From Anaerolineae bacterium (GTDB taxonomy: Bacteria; Chloroflexota; Anaerolineae; UBA4142; SHND01): a DNA stretch of 47,826 nt. The position numbers and the translations under genes were made by a program. Below are positions 25,227 through 33,730 of the stretch, piece after piece. The stretch is from positions 1-47,826 of the forward strand of contig JAJTXZ010000032.1 in NCBI GenBank assembly GCA_021463195.1, written 5' to 3'. Position 1 is the first letter of the stretch, and each line of letters opens with the position of its first letter. The notes beneath the pieces were generated by a model. The model worked only from the letters and a program-made list of their open reading frames with translations. It was not told the DNA's origin and made no database searches.

Positions 25227-25294
25227 GAGCAAAGCGCTGACCGACGCGTTCGCGCATCGAGTCACATCCGCGAATGTCAATGCTTCGCCCCTAC
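25223..25294. repeat. 72-bp palindromic element, copy E
   Basis: Diverged arms GTAAGAGCAAAGCGCTGACC (25223-25242) and TGTCAATGCTTCGCCCCTAC (25275-25294) enclose a 32-bp centre. The left end supplies the TAA of the PIN gene and the right end the TAG of hsdM, so the element terminates both convergent reading frames. Confidence 0.8.
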
Positions 25295-27333
25295 GCGCGC
25301 AACATCTCCAAAATCTCCTTTTCCAACAATTTAATGTCCGCTTCGATTTCTTCCAACGGGCGCGGCGGTTGGTATTGATAAAAATAGCGGTTGAAATTGA
25401 TTTCGTAGCCGACTTTGCCAATTTCGCCGTCCAACGCGTCGCGGACCTCCGAATTAAGCCACGCATCGGGAACGTGCGGCAAAACCTCGCGCGCAAAAAA
25501 ATCATGTACGTCTTGCCCCAGCGGCACATTTTCGTAATCGCGCAATTCCGCGTCGGCTTCGGGTTTGCCGTCTTGGTCAAAACAAATGTCCGCCGTTGCG
25601 TCGCGTTCGGAAAGCGCGTTGAGCAGCGCTTTGCGAACGGGCGCGGAAATTTTTACCGTGTCGAGCCGTTCCGTCGCGGCGCCGAGCGCGGTATCGAGCT
25701 GCGCTTCGAACGCCGCGCGATTTTTGTAGAGTGTGTTCGGCAATGAACGGACGAGCGCGAGAATTTTTTCTTGGAACGCGCGTCCCGCCTCGATTTCTTG
25801 TTGCGCGGCGCGTTTTTCCTTTTTCTTGCTCGTCGCCAAATTTTGAAACGCGCGTTCGCCGCGCAAACGCTCGATGCGTTCCGCGCTCGCTTGAAAATTC
25901 AAACGCAGCGGACGTTCGACGGTGATTTTGCGATAACCGAACGCGGTGGTCTCGAAAATTTTCGAGTGTTCATTTTCCGCGCACGCCGTAAAGAGTTTCG
26001 TGATTTCCTCGATCTGCGCGTCCGAAATTTCGCGGCGTTTGTCGCCCAAACTTTTTCGCATCGGCGTCCAAAAAGTCGTTGCGTTGATCAACTGCGCCTT
26101 GCCGCGCCGCGCGTCCGCCTTGCGATTCGACAAAATCCACACATACGTTGCGATGCCCGTGTTGTAAAAAAGTTGTTCGGGCAATGCCACAATCGCTTCC
26201 AACCAATCATTTTGCAAAATCCAACGGCGAATTTCGCTCTCGCCGCTGCCCGCGTCGCCGGTGAACAACGGCGAGCCGTTCATCACAATCGCCACGCGTC
26301 CGCCGTTTTGCGCGGGCGCGTGAATGCGTTTCAACATGTGCTGCAAAAACAAAAGTTGTCCGTCGCTGATGCGCGGCAAGCCCGCGCCGAAACGTCCGAG
26401 GTCGCCCTTTTCCGCTTCTTTATTCACCGCGTCCGCGTCCATCTTCCATTCTTTGCCATACGGCGGATTGGCGAGCATGTAATCGAAATGCCGCGTCGCG
26501 TGTTGGTCATTCGAGAGGACGCTGCCAAATTTGATATTGTCCGCGTCCGTGCCGTCGGGACTCTTCATGTACAAATCCGCTTTGCACACCGCGAACGTTT
26601 CAGGATTCACCTCTTGCCCAAAGAGATGCGCTTGCGCGTTTGGGTTCATTTCCAAAATGCGTTCTTTGGCGATGGTCAACATGCCACCCGAACCGCAGCA
26701 CGGGTCGGCGACGGTGCGAATCACATGATTGTGACTCAACGCCTCGCGGTCTTGGGCGAGAAGCAAATTCACCATCAAGCGAATCACTTCGCGCGGCGTA
26801 AAGTGTTCGCCGGGATTTTCGTTCAACGCTTCATTGAATTTGCGAATCAGCTCTTCAAAGATATAACCCATCTCTAAATTGCTGACGACGTTCGGGTGCA
26901 AATCAATCGCGTTGAAACGCTCCAACACGAGAAACAACAAGCCCGCTTCGTCCAATTTCGTAAGCGTGTTGTCGAAATCAAATTTTTCCAACACCTCGCG
27001 CATGTTGGGACTAAAGCCCGCGATGTAATTGCGCAGATTCGCCGCGAGATTTGGCGCGTCGTTCAACAATTTTTCAAAATCGTACAACGACGTATTGTAA
27101 AACGCATAGCCCGACGCTTTGCGTAATTGGGTGTCGAGATTCTGCAGCCCTTGCGCTTTCAAACGCGCTTGGCGTTCCAACACCTTGGCTTTCGTCGGCT
27201 GCAACACGCAATCAATCCGCCGCAAAACGGTCAACGGCAAAATCACATCTTGATACTTGCTGCGCTTGAAACTGTCGCGGAGCAATTCCGCGATGCTCCA
27301 CAGAAAAGAAATTTTTTCGCTAAAATTTTTCAT
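25291..27333 (-). CDS. hsdM: Type I restriction enzyme, M (methyltransferase) subunit
   Basis: HsdM is the N6-adenine methyltransferase of the complex. The 680-residue protein has an HsdM N-terminal helical domain (FLWSIAELLRDSFKRSKYQDVILPLTVLRRID split over residues 10-41), the SAM-binding motif I DPCCGSGGM (210-218) and the catalytic motif IV NPPYG (289-293), after FTPREVIRLMVNLL. It is longer than the typical 500-residue HsdM; the extra C-terminal region contains a helical part and ends in a coiled segment (EEIEADIKLLEKEILEML). The promoter at 27346-27374 would leave only about 6 nt of leader before ATG 27333, and no Shine-Dalgarno is visible, so the transcript may be nearly leaderless. 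The stop codon is inside palindromic element E. Confidence 0.95.
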   Translation of the reverse strand: MKNFSEKISFLWSIAELLRDSFKRSKYQDVILPLTVLRRIDCVLQPTKAKVLERQARLKAQGLQNLDTQLRKASGYAFYNTSLYDFEKLLNDAPNLAANLRNYIAGFSPNMREVLEKFDFDNTLTKLDEAGLLFLVLERFNAIDLHPNVVSNLEMGYIFEELIRKFNEALNENPGEHFTPREVIRLMVNLLLAQDREALSHNHVIRTVADPCCGSGGMLTIAKERILEMNPNAQAHLFGQEVNPETFAVCKADLYMKSPDGTDADNIKFGSVLSNDQHATRHFDYMLANPPYGKEWKMDADAVNKEAEKGDLGRFGAGLPRISDGQLLFLQHMLKRIHAPAQNGGRVAIVMNGSPLFTGDAGSGESEIRRWILQNDWLEAIVALPEQLFYNTGIATYVWILSNRKADARRGKAQLINATTFWTPMRKSLGDKRREISDAQIEEITKLFTACAENEHSKIFETTAFGYRKITVERPLRLNFQASAERIERLRGERAFQNLATSKKKEKRAAQQEIEAGRAFQEKILALVRSLPNTLYKNRAAFEAQLDTALGAATERLDTVKISAPVRKALLNALSERDATADICFDQDGKPEADAELRDYENVPLGQDVHDFFAREVLPHVPDAWLNSEVRDALDGEIGKVGYEINFNRYFYQYQPPRPLEEIEADIKLLEKEILEMLRA

Positions 27334-27345
27334 AGTGTGCCGCCG

Positions 27346-27374
27346 ATTGTATTCTGCCCATGCGGGAACGTCAA
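27346..27374 (-). promoter_or_regulatory. Promoter of hsdM
   Basis: On the minus strand TTGACG (27374-27369), a 17-bp spacer and TACAAT (27351-27346) form a good sigma70 promoter whose expected start lies only a few bases before the hsdM ATG. Confidence 0.65.
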
Positions 27375-27414
27375 CCGCAATCGCGAAAATTTTATTCCAT
27401 TTCTGGCGATTGCC

Positions 27415-27466
27415 CGGATTTCCAGACCCTAAGGGTTTTCGAAAACCCTTAGGGTCTGGAAATCCG
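27415..27466. repeat. 52-bp perfect palindrome
   Basis: CGGATTTCCAGACCCTAAGG (start) is followed by GTTTTC and then the exact reverse complement. The 26-bp arms meet without a loop at 27440/27441. It resembles the core of the palindromic elements near 29350 and 36481 and lies between the divergent hsdM and cysteine desulfurase promoters. Confidence 0.9.
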
Positions 27467-27507
27467 TTGCGTTTTCGAGAAGTGGATAATCACCAGTTCC
27501 ATTTCCT

Positions 27508-27536
27508 TTGACCTCGCTCCAGCGCGGCGTTATAAT
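27508..27536 (+). promoter_or_regulatory. Promoter of the cysteine desulfurase gene
   Basis: TTGACC (27508-27513), a 17-bp spacer and TATAAT (27531-27536) lie 75 bp before ATG 27612. Confidence 0.75.
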
Positions 27537-27611
27537 AGACGCGTTCGCGTATCGCAGACTGTCAATCGCAACTCCTCTTTGCGATACGTCCTACGCGATT
27601 TGTCTTTGGCT

Positions 27612-28772
27612 ATGATTTATCTCGATCATTCCGCGACCACTCCCGTTGACCCGCGCGTGCGCGACGCGATGTTACCGTACTTTGTCGAAAGTTTTGGGAA
27701 TCCTTCTTCGCTGCATCGTTACGGGCAGCAGGCGCTCGCGGCGGTGGACGCGGCGCGACAAACGGTCGCGGATCTTCTCGGCGCGCATACGCGTGAAATC
27801 GTATTTACGGGAAACGGGACGGAAGCGAACAATCTCGCGCTGCGCGGCATTGCGTTCGCGGCGCGCGCGCGCGACGAACGCCGCAATCACATTATCACCA
27901 CGCCGATTGAACATCACGCGATTCTCCGCACGTGCGAACAACTCGAACGCGAATTCGGTTTTGAAATCACCTACGCGCCCGTGAATCGTCACGGCATAGT
28001 TAATCCGGATGACATTGCGCGCGCCATCACCGCGCGGACCTGTTTGATTTCCGTGATGTACGCGAATAATGAAATCGGCGCGCTGGAACCCATCGCCGAA
28101 ATCGGCAAACTCGCGCGGGCGCGCGGCGTTTATTTTCATACCGACGCGGTGCAGGCGGGCGGCTATTGCGAGTTGAATGTGAACGCGCTGGCGGTGGATT
28201 TGATGTCGCTCGGCGCGCACAAATTTCACGGGCCCAAAGGCGTCGGTCTGTTGTATATTCGTAACGGCACAAAAATTTTGCCGACGCAAACCGGCGGCAA
28301 TCAAGAAGGCGGGCGGCGCGCGGGAACCGAGAATGTGCCGTACTTGGTCGGCTTGGCGCGCGCGTTGGAAATCGCGCAGACCGAACGCGATACGCACAAC
28401 GCGAACTTGCGCGAAAATCGCGCAAGTTTGGTGGAAGGATTGCTTGAAGCGATTCCGGGCGCGGAATTGACCGGACATCCGACCGAACGTTTGCCCGGCC
28501 ATTCCAGTTTTGTCATTCCCGGCGCGGTCGGCGACGAGATGGTGTTTGCGTTGGATTTGGCGGGCATCGCGGCTTCGACCGGTTCCGCCTGCACGGCCGG
28601 CTCGCCTGAACCGTCGCACGTTCTCGCGGCATTGGGTTACGCGCCTGAACTCGCGCGCGGCGCGCTGCGTCTCACCTTGGGACGCGAAAACACCAAGGCG
28701 GAAACAAGTCAAGCGTTGCGGCTCATTCCCGCGACGATTCAAAAAATTAGAGAGTCGAAATCAGAAATCTGA
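27612..28772 (+). CDS. Cysteine desulfurase (NifS/IscS family)
   Basis: This PLP enzyme of 386 residues removes sulfur from cysteine for Fe-S cluster and thiocofactor assembly. The start IYLDHSATTPVDPRV, the PLP-stacking His101 (IEHHAIL), Asp178 (FHTDAVQAGG), PLP-lysine Lys204 (GAHKFHGPKG) and the persulfide Cys327 in STGSACTAGSPEPSHVL are all present. The placement of this cysteine in a group-I type loop favours NifS/IscS over SufS. The frame is open from 27579, but ATG 27612 gives the canonical N-terminus. It has its own promoter. It is followed 38 bp later by a ferritin, so sulfur mobilisation and iron storage are side by side. No iscU or sufB is in the window. Confidence 0.93.
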   Translation: MIYLDHSATTPVDPRVRDAMLPYFVESFGNPSSLHRYGQQALAAVDAARQTVADLLGAHTREIVFTGNGTEANNLALRGIAFAARARDERRNHIITTPIEHHAILRTCEQLEREFGFEITYAPVNRHGIVNPDDIARAITARTCLISVMYANNEIGALEPIAEIGKLARARGVYFHTDAVQAGGYCELNVNALAVDLMSLGAHKFHGPKGVGLLYIRNGTKILPTQTGGNQEGGRRAGTENVPYLVGLARALEIAQTERDTHNANLRENRASLVEGLLEAIPGAELTGHPTERLPGHSSFVIPGAVGDEMVFALDLAGIAASTGSACTAGSPEPSHVLAALGYAPELARGALRLTLGRENTKAETSQALRLIPATIQKIRESKSEI

Positions 28773-28797
28773 ATCAGAAATCAGAAATCTGAAATTT
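28748..28797. repeat. Heptamer repeat tract before the ferritin gene
   Basis: Units AATCAGA, AATCTGA, ATCAGAA (twice) and ATCTGAA run through the last codons of the cysteine desulfurase and up to the ferritin ribosome site. Confidence 0.6.
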
Positions 28798-28810
28798 CAA
28801 AGGAGTTGTT

Positions 28811-29320
28811 ATGCTTTCTCAATCACTGCAAGACGCGCTGAACGAACAAATCAAAAATGAATTTTATTCGGCGCATGTTTACCTTGCCATGTCATCGTGG
28901 TTTGAAGATAAAGGATTGCCCGGCTTTGCCAAATGGATGCGCGTGCAGTACGGCGAAGAATTGGAACACGGGCTCAAGATTTTCGATTTTATCAATGACC
29001 GCGATGGCCGCGCGTTGGTGTTGGGCTTTGACGCGCCGCCCGCCGATTGGAAATCGCCGCTCGATGTCTTTGAAAATTCGTACGCGCACGAGCAAAAAGT
29101 GACGGCGATGATTAACAATTTGTATGCGATAGCGCAAAAGGAACCGGACTATGCGACGCTGGTGCTGATGCAATGGTTCATCAGCGAACAAGTGGAAGAG
29201 GAAAAGAGCGCCAAGCTGATTGTGGACCAGTTGAAATTGGCGGGCGACAGCGCGAGCGCGATTTTGATTTTGGATCGCGAGTTGGGAGCGCGCGCGCCCG
29301 CGGACGGCGACGCGACCTAG
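28811..29320 (+). CDS. ftnA: Ferritin (iron storage, FtnA type)
   Basis: The 169-residue non-haem ferritin oxidises Fe(II) and stores it in a 24-mer shell. The ferroxidase ligands are seen in NEQIKNEFYSAHVYLAM (Glu17), YGEELEHGLKIF (Glu50, His53), YAHEQKVTAM (Glu near 94) and WFISEQVEEEKSA (Gln/Glu near 126-130). The length matches bacterial FtnA, and no haem-binding Met of bacterioferritin is evident. AAAGGAG ends 7 bp before ATG 28811. It is probably co-transcribed with the cysteine desulfurase gene. The C-terminal 20 residues (DRELGARAPADGDAT) are somewhat longer than usual. Confidence 0.95.
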   Translation: MLSQSLQDALNEQIKNEFYSAHVYLAMSSWFEDKGLPGFAKWMRVQYGEELEHGLKIFDFINDRDGRALVLGFDAPPADWKSPLDVFENSYAHEQKVTAMINNLYAIAQKEPDYATLVLMQWFISEQVEEEKSAKLIVDQLKLAGDSASAILILDRELGARAPADGDAT

Positions 29321-29321
29321 A

Positions 29322-29503
29322 GTGAATTTCTGTTTGATCCAAGGTAAAAGACCCTTTGGGTTTTCGGAAACCCAAAGGGTCTGTCCTCTAAATCAAATCG
29401 GAAACTGGTCCAGAGTGAATTTCTGATGGGACCAGGGACAAACCTTTCGGGTTTCCGAAACCCGAAAGGTTTGTCCCTTCCATCGAATAGGAATTCGTTC
29501 TAA
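29322..29503. repeat. Two tandem copies of a 90-bp palindromic element (family 2)
   Basis: Each copy begins with a GTGAATTTCTG block, has a long hairpin in the middle, and ends with a block resembling the inverted start (AATCGGAAACTGGTC, AATAGGAATTCGTTC). The hairpins are GACCCTTTGGGTTT/AAACCCAAAGGGTC (29350-29381) and GGGACAAACCTTTCGGGTTT with its complement (29435-29477). Stem sequences differ but remain complementary. A third copy lies at 36450-36543. Confidence 0.8.
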
Positions 29504-29516
29504 AAATTTTTTTCGC

Positions 29517-29554
29517 AACGCGCGCCGTTCTAGAAAAAAAGAACGGCGCGCGTT
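29517..29554. terminator. Long hairpin downstream of the ferritin gene
   Basis: AACGCGCGCCGTTC (29517-29530) and GAACGGCGCGCGTT (29541-29554) form a perfect 14-bp stem with an A-rich 10-nt loop. It is followed by GTTTTGG. The short T run makes it a plausible but not ideal terminator for the ferritin transcript. Confidence 0.5.
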
Positions 29555-29589
29555 GTTTTGGACGCCATTTGAATTGAATCAAGCGCAGT

Positions 29590-29625
29590 AAAAAAAGCGC
29601 GGGCAGGTCGCATGCGACCTGCCCG
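29590..29625 (-). terminator. Intrinsic terminator of the amidohydrolase gene
   Basis: The perfect palindrome CGGGCAGGTCGCA / TGCGACCTGCCCG (29600-29625) is followed on the minus strand by CGC and seven T residues (complement of A 29590-29596). It lies 27 bp after the amidohydrolase stop. Confidence 0.8.
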
Positions 29626-29652
29626 TGTCAATTTGGAATCGTGTGCGAGACG

Positions 29653-30981
29653 CTATGATTGATACTTTTGCGTCTGCGCCAAGTTGCTCTGCGCCATGCG
29701 AATGCCGCGCGTTTCTGCCTCGCGCATTATTTTTTTCTCGTCCAGCGTCGTCAGTTCCCCTTTACGCAATAATACCTGCCCGTCCACAATCGCATAATTC
29801 ACATCGCTGCCTTGCGCGGAGTGAACCACATTCGCGGCGAGGTCATGGCGCGGAGTGAGATGCGGTTTGTCCAAGTTGATGAGAATCAAATCCGCATCTG
29901 CGCCGACTTGAATGACGCCGCTCTTTGAAAAGCCCATTGCGCGCGCGCCCTGTCGAGTCGCAAGTTTTAGCGCCTGCATCGAAGGCAGGACAGTCGCGTC
30001 ACCCGTGTCATGTTTTTGCAAGAGCGCGGCGAGACGCGTCACTTGCGACATATCGAGGTCGTTGTTTGATGCCGCGCCGTCGGTGCCGAGCGCGACATTC
30101 ACTCCTGCATTCAACAAATCCACAATCCGCGTCGTTTTCATTGCTAGCTTGAGATGCGTCTTGGGACAGGCGGCGACGGTCACATTCTTGGCGCGCAGAA
30201 TTTCAATGTCGGCATCGTCAATATAGATCGCGTGCGCGGCGATAGAGGGCTGATCGAAAATTCCGAGAGCATTCAAATACGCGACGGGGGATTTGCCGTG
30301 CTGTTTGTATGAATTGGCGACTTGCTCGGACGATTCCGAAACGTGAATGTGGCAGCCGACGCCGAGTTTGTGCGCGACATTGGCGGCGTCGCGCAACGCG
30401 CGTTCGGCGCTGATGTAGGGGGAATGCGGGCCGAGCATCGTTTGGATACGTCCGCCCGCGCTATTTTGAAATTCCGCGACAAATTCCTCGGTGAGCGCAA
30501 GCGTTGTAGGCCCCATTTCCGACGCAAAATCAGAACCAAAGACGCACCACGCCAACAGCGCCTTCATACCTGCTTCTTGCGCAACGCGCGCGACATTGTG
30601 CATATAAAAATAATGGTCGGAAAAAGCGACCGTGCCGCTGCGAATCATTTCGCACGCCGCGAGCGCAGCGCCCCAATAGACATCGTCCTCTTGGAGCGCG
30701 GATTCGGTGCGCCAGATCCCTTCGTTGAACCAACGCTCCAGCGGCAAATCTTCTGCCGAACCGCGCAAGAGGGTCATTGCCGCGTGCGTGTGCGCGTTAA
30801 AGAATCCCGGCAAGGCGACGTGATTTTTCGCATCAATAATTTCGTCCGCGGAGAAATCGGGCGCGATGTCACCAATGGCGACGATCTGTTTATTTTGGAT
30901 TGCAAGACTTGAATTTTTGAGAATCGAATTGTCAGCGTCGAGGGTGAGGATATCGGCGTGTTTGATGAGAAGAGTGGACAT
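29653..30981 (-). CDS. mtaD: Amidohydrolase, MTA/SAH deaminase type
   Basis: The 442-residue metal-dependent hydrolase most resembles 5'-methylthioadenosine/S-adenosylhomocysteine deaminase (TrzN/AtzA-SsnA branch). Metal ligands are visible: His64 and His66 in FFNAHTHAAM, His in VGCHIHVSES, His in SIAAHAIYI and Asp in VALGTDGAASNNDLDM. The family marker GSAEDLPLERWFNEGIWRTE is complete. The reaction would deaminate adenosine-type nucleosides in the methionine cycle; guanine or chlorohydrolase activities cannot be excluded from sequence. It is on the minus strand with its start codon only 33 bp from the last repeat of CRISPR array 1, and array transcription runs towards it. No promoter fits in the 33-bp gap, so it is probably expressed from inside or beyond the array. 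Confidence 0.85.
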   Translation of the reverse strand: MSTLLIKHADILTLDADNSILKNSSLAIQNKQIVAIGDIAPDFSADEIIDAKNHVALPGFFNAHTHAAMTLLRGSAEDLPLERWFNEGIWRTESALQEDDVYWGAALAACEMIRSGTVAFSDHYFYMHNVARVAQEAGMKALLAWCVFGSDFASEMGPTTLALTEEFVAEFQNSAGGRIQTMLGPHSPYISAERALRDAANVAHKLGVGCHIHVSESSEQVANSYKQHGKSPVAYLNALGIFDQPSIAAHAIYIDDADIEILRAKNVTVAACPKTHLKLAMKTTRIVDLLNAGVNVALGTDGAASNNDLDMSQVTRLAALLQKHDTGDATVLPSMQALKLATRQGARAMGFSKSGVIQVGADADLILINLDKPHLTPRHDLAANVVHSAQGSDVNYAIVDGQVLLRKGELTTLDEKKIMREAETRGIRMAQSNLAQTQKYQS

Positions 30982-31014
30982 GCTCGGAACAGATGCTCAA
31001 GTGAGGGGTAGATT

Positions 31015-33473
31015 GTTTCAAACCGCTTGCGCGAATTATTTCCTCTGTGACCCCAGCGCAAAACATTTTTACGCTCTATGAAAATTTGGTTTCAAACCGC
31101 TTGCGCGAATTATTTCCTCTGTGACTCGTGCTCCGCCTAATCTCCAGCAACAGGAGGAAGGTTTCAAACCGCTTGCGCGAATTATTTCCTCTGTGACACC
31201 GCCCGCCCTATGGTGGCTAGGCACAAGAAGTAAGTAAGTTTCAAACCGCTTGCGCGAATTATTTCCTCTGTGACCTGGCATTGGTGCTGGCGCTGAAGAA
31301 ACCCGTCAGTTTCAAACCGCTTGCGCGAATTATTTCCTCTGTGACCGAGCACGACAAGTGGTGGGAGGAATTTTGGTCTGTTTCAAACCGCTTGCGCGAA
31401 TTATTTCCTCTGTGACGGGGATAAGAATTATCCCTTCTACTTGCCGTTGAAGGTTTCAAACCGCTTGCGCGAATTATTTCCTCTGTGACGGGATCGGCGT
31501 GGGAATTTTCCTCCTCGCCGTTTTGTTTCAAACCGCTTGCGCGAATTATTTCCTCTGTGACGTCGAATTTGGCATGTACTGAAATGAGACTCAATACAGT
31601 TTCAAACCGCTTGCGCGAATTATTTCCTCTGTGACTTGACTCAACAGTACGCCCCTCTCGCCGGCTATTCGTTTCAAACCGCTTGCGCGAATTATTTCCT
31701 CTGTGACGTTGAAGACATTTATGTCGTGAAATATACAGGCGCTGGTTTCAAACCGCTTGCGCGAATTATTTCCTCTGTGACCGGTGACTGGCGGCTTTTA
31801 TAGCGTCGTTACCCAAGAAGTTTCAAACCGCTTGCGCGAATTATTTCCTCTGTGACCTCTTACCAAGAGACGGGAGTAGGTCCCATGAAAACGTTTCAAA
31901 CCGCTTGCGCGAATTATTTCCTCTGTGACCCGCCTCCCGCTTTGGGGGAGCTCCCGAACGTTGGGAGTTTCAAACCGCTTGCGCGAATTATTTCCTCTGT
32001 GACCCGCGCTAGGAGGGGCCAAAAAAATGCTGAAGAAACTGTTTCAAACCGCTTGCGCGAATTATTTCCTCTGTGACTGCCCTCGATGACACGGTGAAGT
32101 TTGCAGACGATGGTTTCAAACCGCTTGCGCGAATTATTTCCTCTGTGACTTATCATGACCGATTCGCTCAAAGCTTCGATGCCGAAAGTTTCAAACCGCT
32201 TGCGCGAATTATTTCCTCTGTGACACAGGGCGACGCCGAAGAGGCGCTCGTCCTGCTCGTAAGTTTCAAACCGCTTGCGCGAATTATTTCCTCTGTGACC
32301 TCCCTTGACAAATCCGCAAAAAAGCGATAATATCAAGTTTCAAACCGCTTGCGCGAATTATTTCCTCTGTGACATTTAGTGAGTCGTCACGCTCCCATTG
32401 ATATAACATGTTTCAAACCGCTTGCGCGAATTATTTCCTCTGTGACCGGCACGGCAGTGTCGCTCAAGCAAGCGGAATATCTGTTTCAAACCGCTTGCGC
32501 GAATTATTTCCTCTGTGACTCCGGAATTGCGGGTGCGGGTGGTGGCGTTGAACGAAGTTTCAAACCGCTTGCGCGAATTATTTCCTCTGTGACTTTTTGG
32601 AAATGGAATACACATGCCCAGAGTGTAAGTTTCAAACCGCTTGCGCGAATTATTTCCTCTGTGACGGGCCTCGGCCCACTCACTAATTCTGATCGTTGTG
32701 GTGTTTCAAACCGCTTGCGCGAATTATTTCCTCTGTGACTGGATTCAGGACATCATTGTCAATCTGCGAACAAGCGGTTTCAAACCGCTTGCGCGAATTA
32801 TTTCCTCTGTGACCGATACCCGCGCCGACGAGCGCGCCGACGAGCGCGCGTTTCAAACCGCTTGCGCGAATTATTTCCTCTGTGACCCGTGCATGGGATT
32901 TGGCATACCAGAAGCCAATAGAGTTTCAAACCGCTTGCGCGAATTATTTCCTCTGTGACGCCGCACGTCGTCGTCAACCATGACGAACGATTCGTGTTTC
33001 AAACCGCTTGCGCGAATTATTTCCTCTGTGACAACCCCTGTTCTATAAACGTATCTTCAATAAGCCAAGTTTCAAACCGCTTGCGCGAATTATTTCCTCT
33101 GTGACGTGAAAATTCCCAAGCGCGTTGCTATGACGCATTTGTTTCAAACCGCTTGCGCGAATTATTTCCTCTGTGACATAAAGAGGAAATAATTAAGCTG
33201 CTCAAATCGGCAAGTTTCAAACCGCTTGCGCGAATTATTTCCTCTGTGACAACGCGGCAAGCGGGCACAAACATTTTGCCGAATCAGGTTTCAAACCGCT
33301 TGCGCGAATTATTTCCTCTGTGACAGGTGAAATGCCCATGACGCTTAGCGCGCTCGCACAGGTTTCAAACCGCTTGCGCGAATTATTTCCTCTGTGACAG
33401 CGCAGCGCCGCAATCAAAGACCTGTCTCCAAACTCCGTTTCAAACCGCTTGCGCGAATTATTTCCTCTGTGAC
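31015..33473 (-). CRISPR. CRISPR array 1: 34 repeats, 33 spacers
   Basis: Thirty-four copies of a 37-bp repeat (plus strand begins GTTTCAAACCGCTTGCGCG and ends TTATTTCCTCTGTGAC) alternate with spacers of 34-40 bp. The repeats looked uniform on reading. The complement ends GGTTTGAAAC, giving a predicted 8-nt crRNA handle UUUGAAAC, and forms a CGC-GCAA-GCG hairpin just before it. A leader matching that of array 2 lies to the right, so transcription is leftward. Open frames through the array on either strand are repeat translations, not genes. No spacer matches another part of this window that I could see, except the repeat-complementary spacer at 33178-33213. Confidence 0.98.
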
Positions 33474-33650
33474 CGCATCATTAATCTTTTATGCTTTGCA
33501 CCATTTTTCACCTTCCCGTGATGTGTTCACCCAATCATTGCCCCACTCCTTACCCATTTTTGACCTCCAGAGCCCTTTTTCGTCCCACTCGCCACAACCC
33601 TTCGCAAACCTTTCTGACAACCGGCGCCTACCCTGTCCGCCGTAATAATT
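33474..33650 (-). promoter_or_regulatory. Leader of CRISPR array 1
   Basis: Starting at the last repeat, the right flank shares blocks with the flank of array 2 at the same distances: CATTAATCTTTT (offset about 5), CGCCA (117), AAACC (132), TGACA (142), CCCTG-CCG-GTAATAA (157-175). This identifies the leader, which is read on the minus strand. The WYL gene starts 80 bp beyond it in the opposite direction. Confidence 0.8.
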
Positions 33651-33730
33651 CAGACTTGCGTGTCCGCCACAACTATCATACCATTACCCAATCCCAATTT
33701 CAACTCTCATTTTTTTCACCCTCACACACC

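Noticed and set aside
27672-28742. 356-residue minus-strand open frame opposite the cysteine desulfurase gene
   Set aside because: It is an arginine-rich shadow frame with no recognisable domain; the plus-strand enzyme has all active-site residues.
31069-33417. Many short open frames on both strands with peptides such as HRGNNSRKRFET or FKPLARIISSVT
   Set aside because: They are translations of CRISPR array 1 repeats and have no start signals.
33491-33730. 80-residue N-terminal extension of the WYL protein
   Set aside because: It lies in the CRISPR leader conserved with array 2 and shows no protein-like composition.
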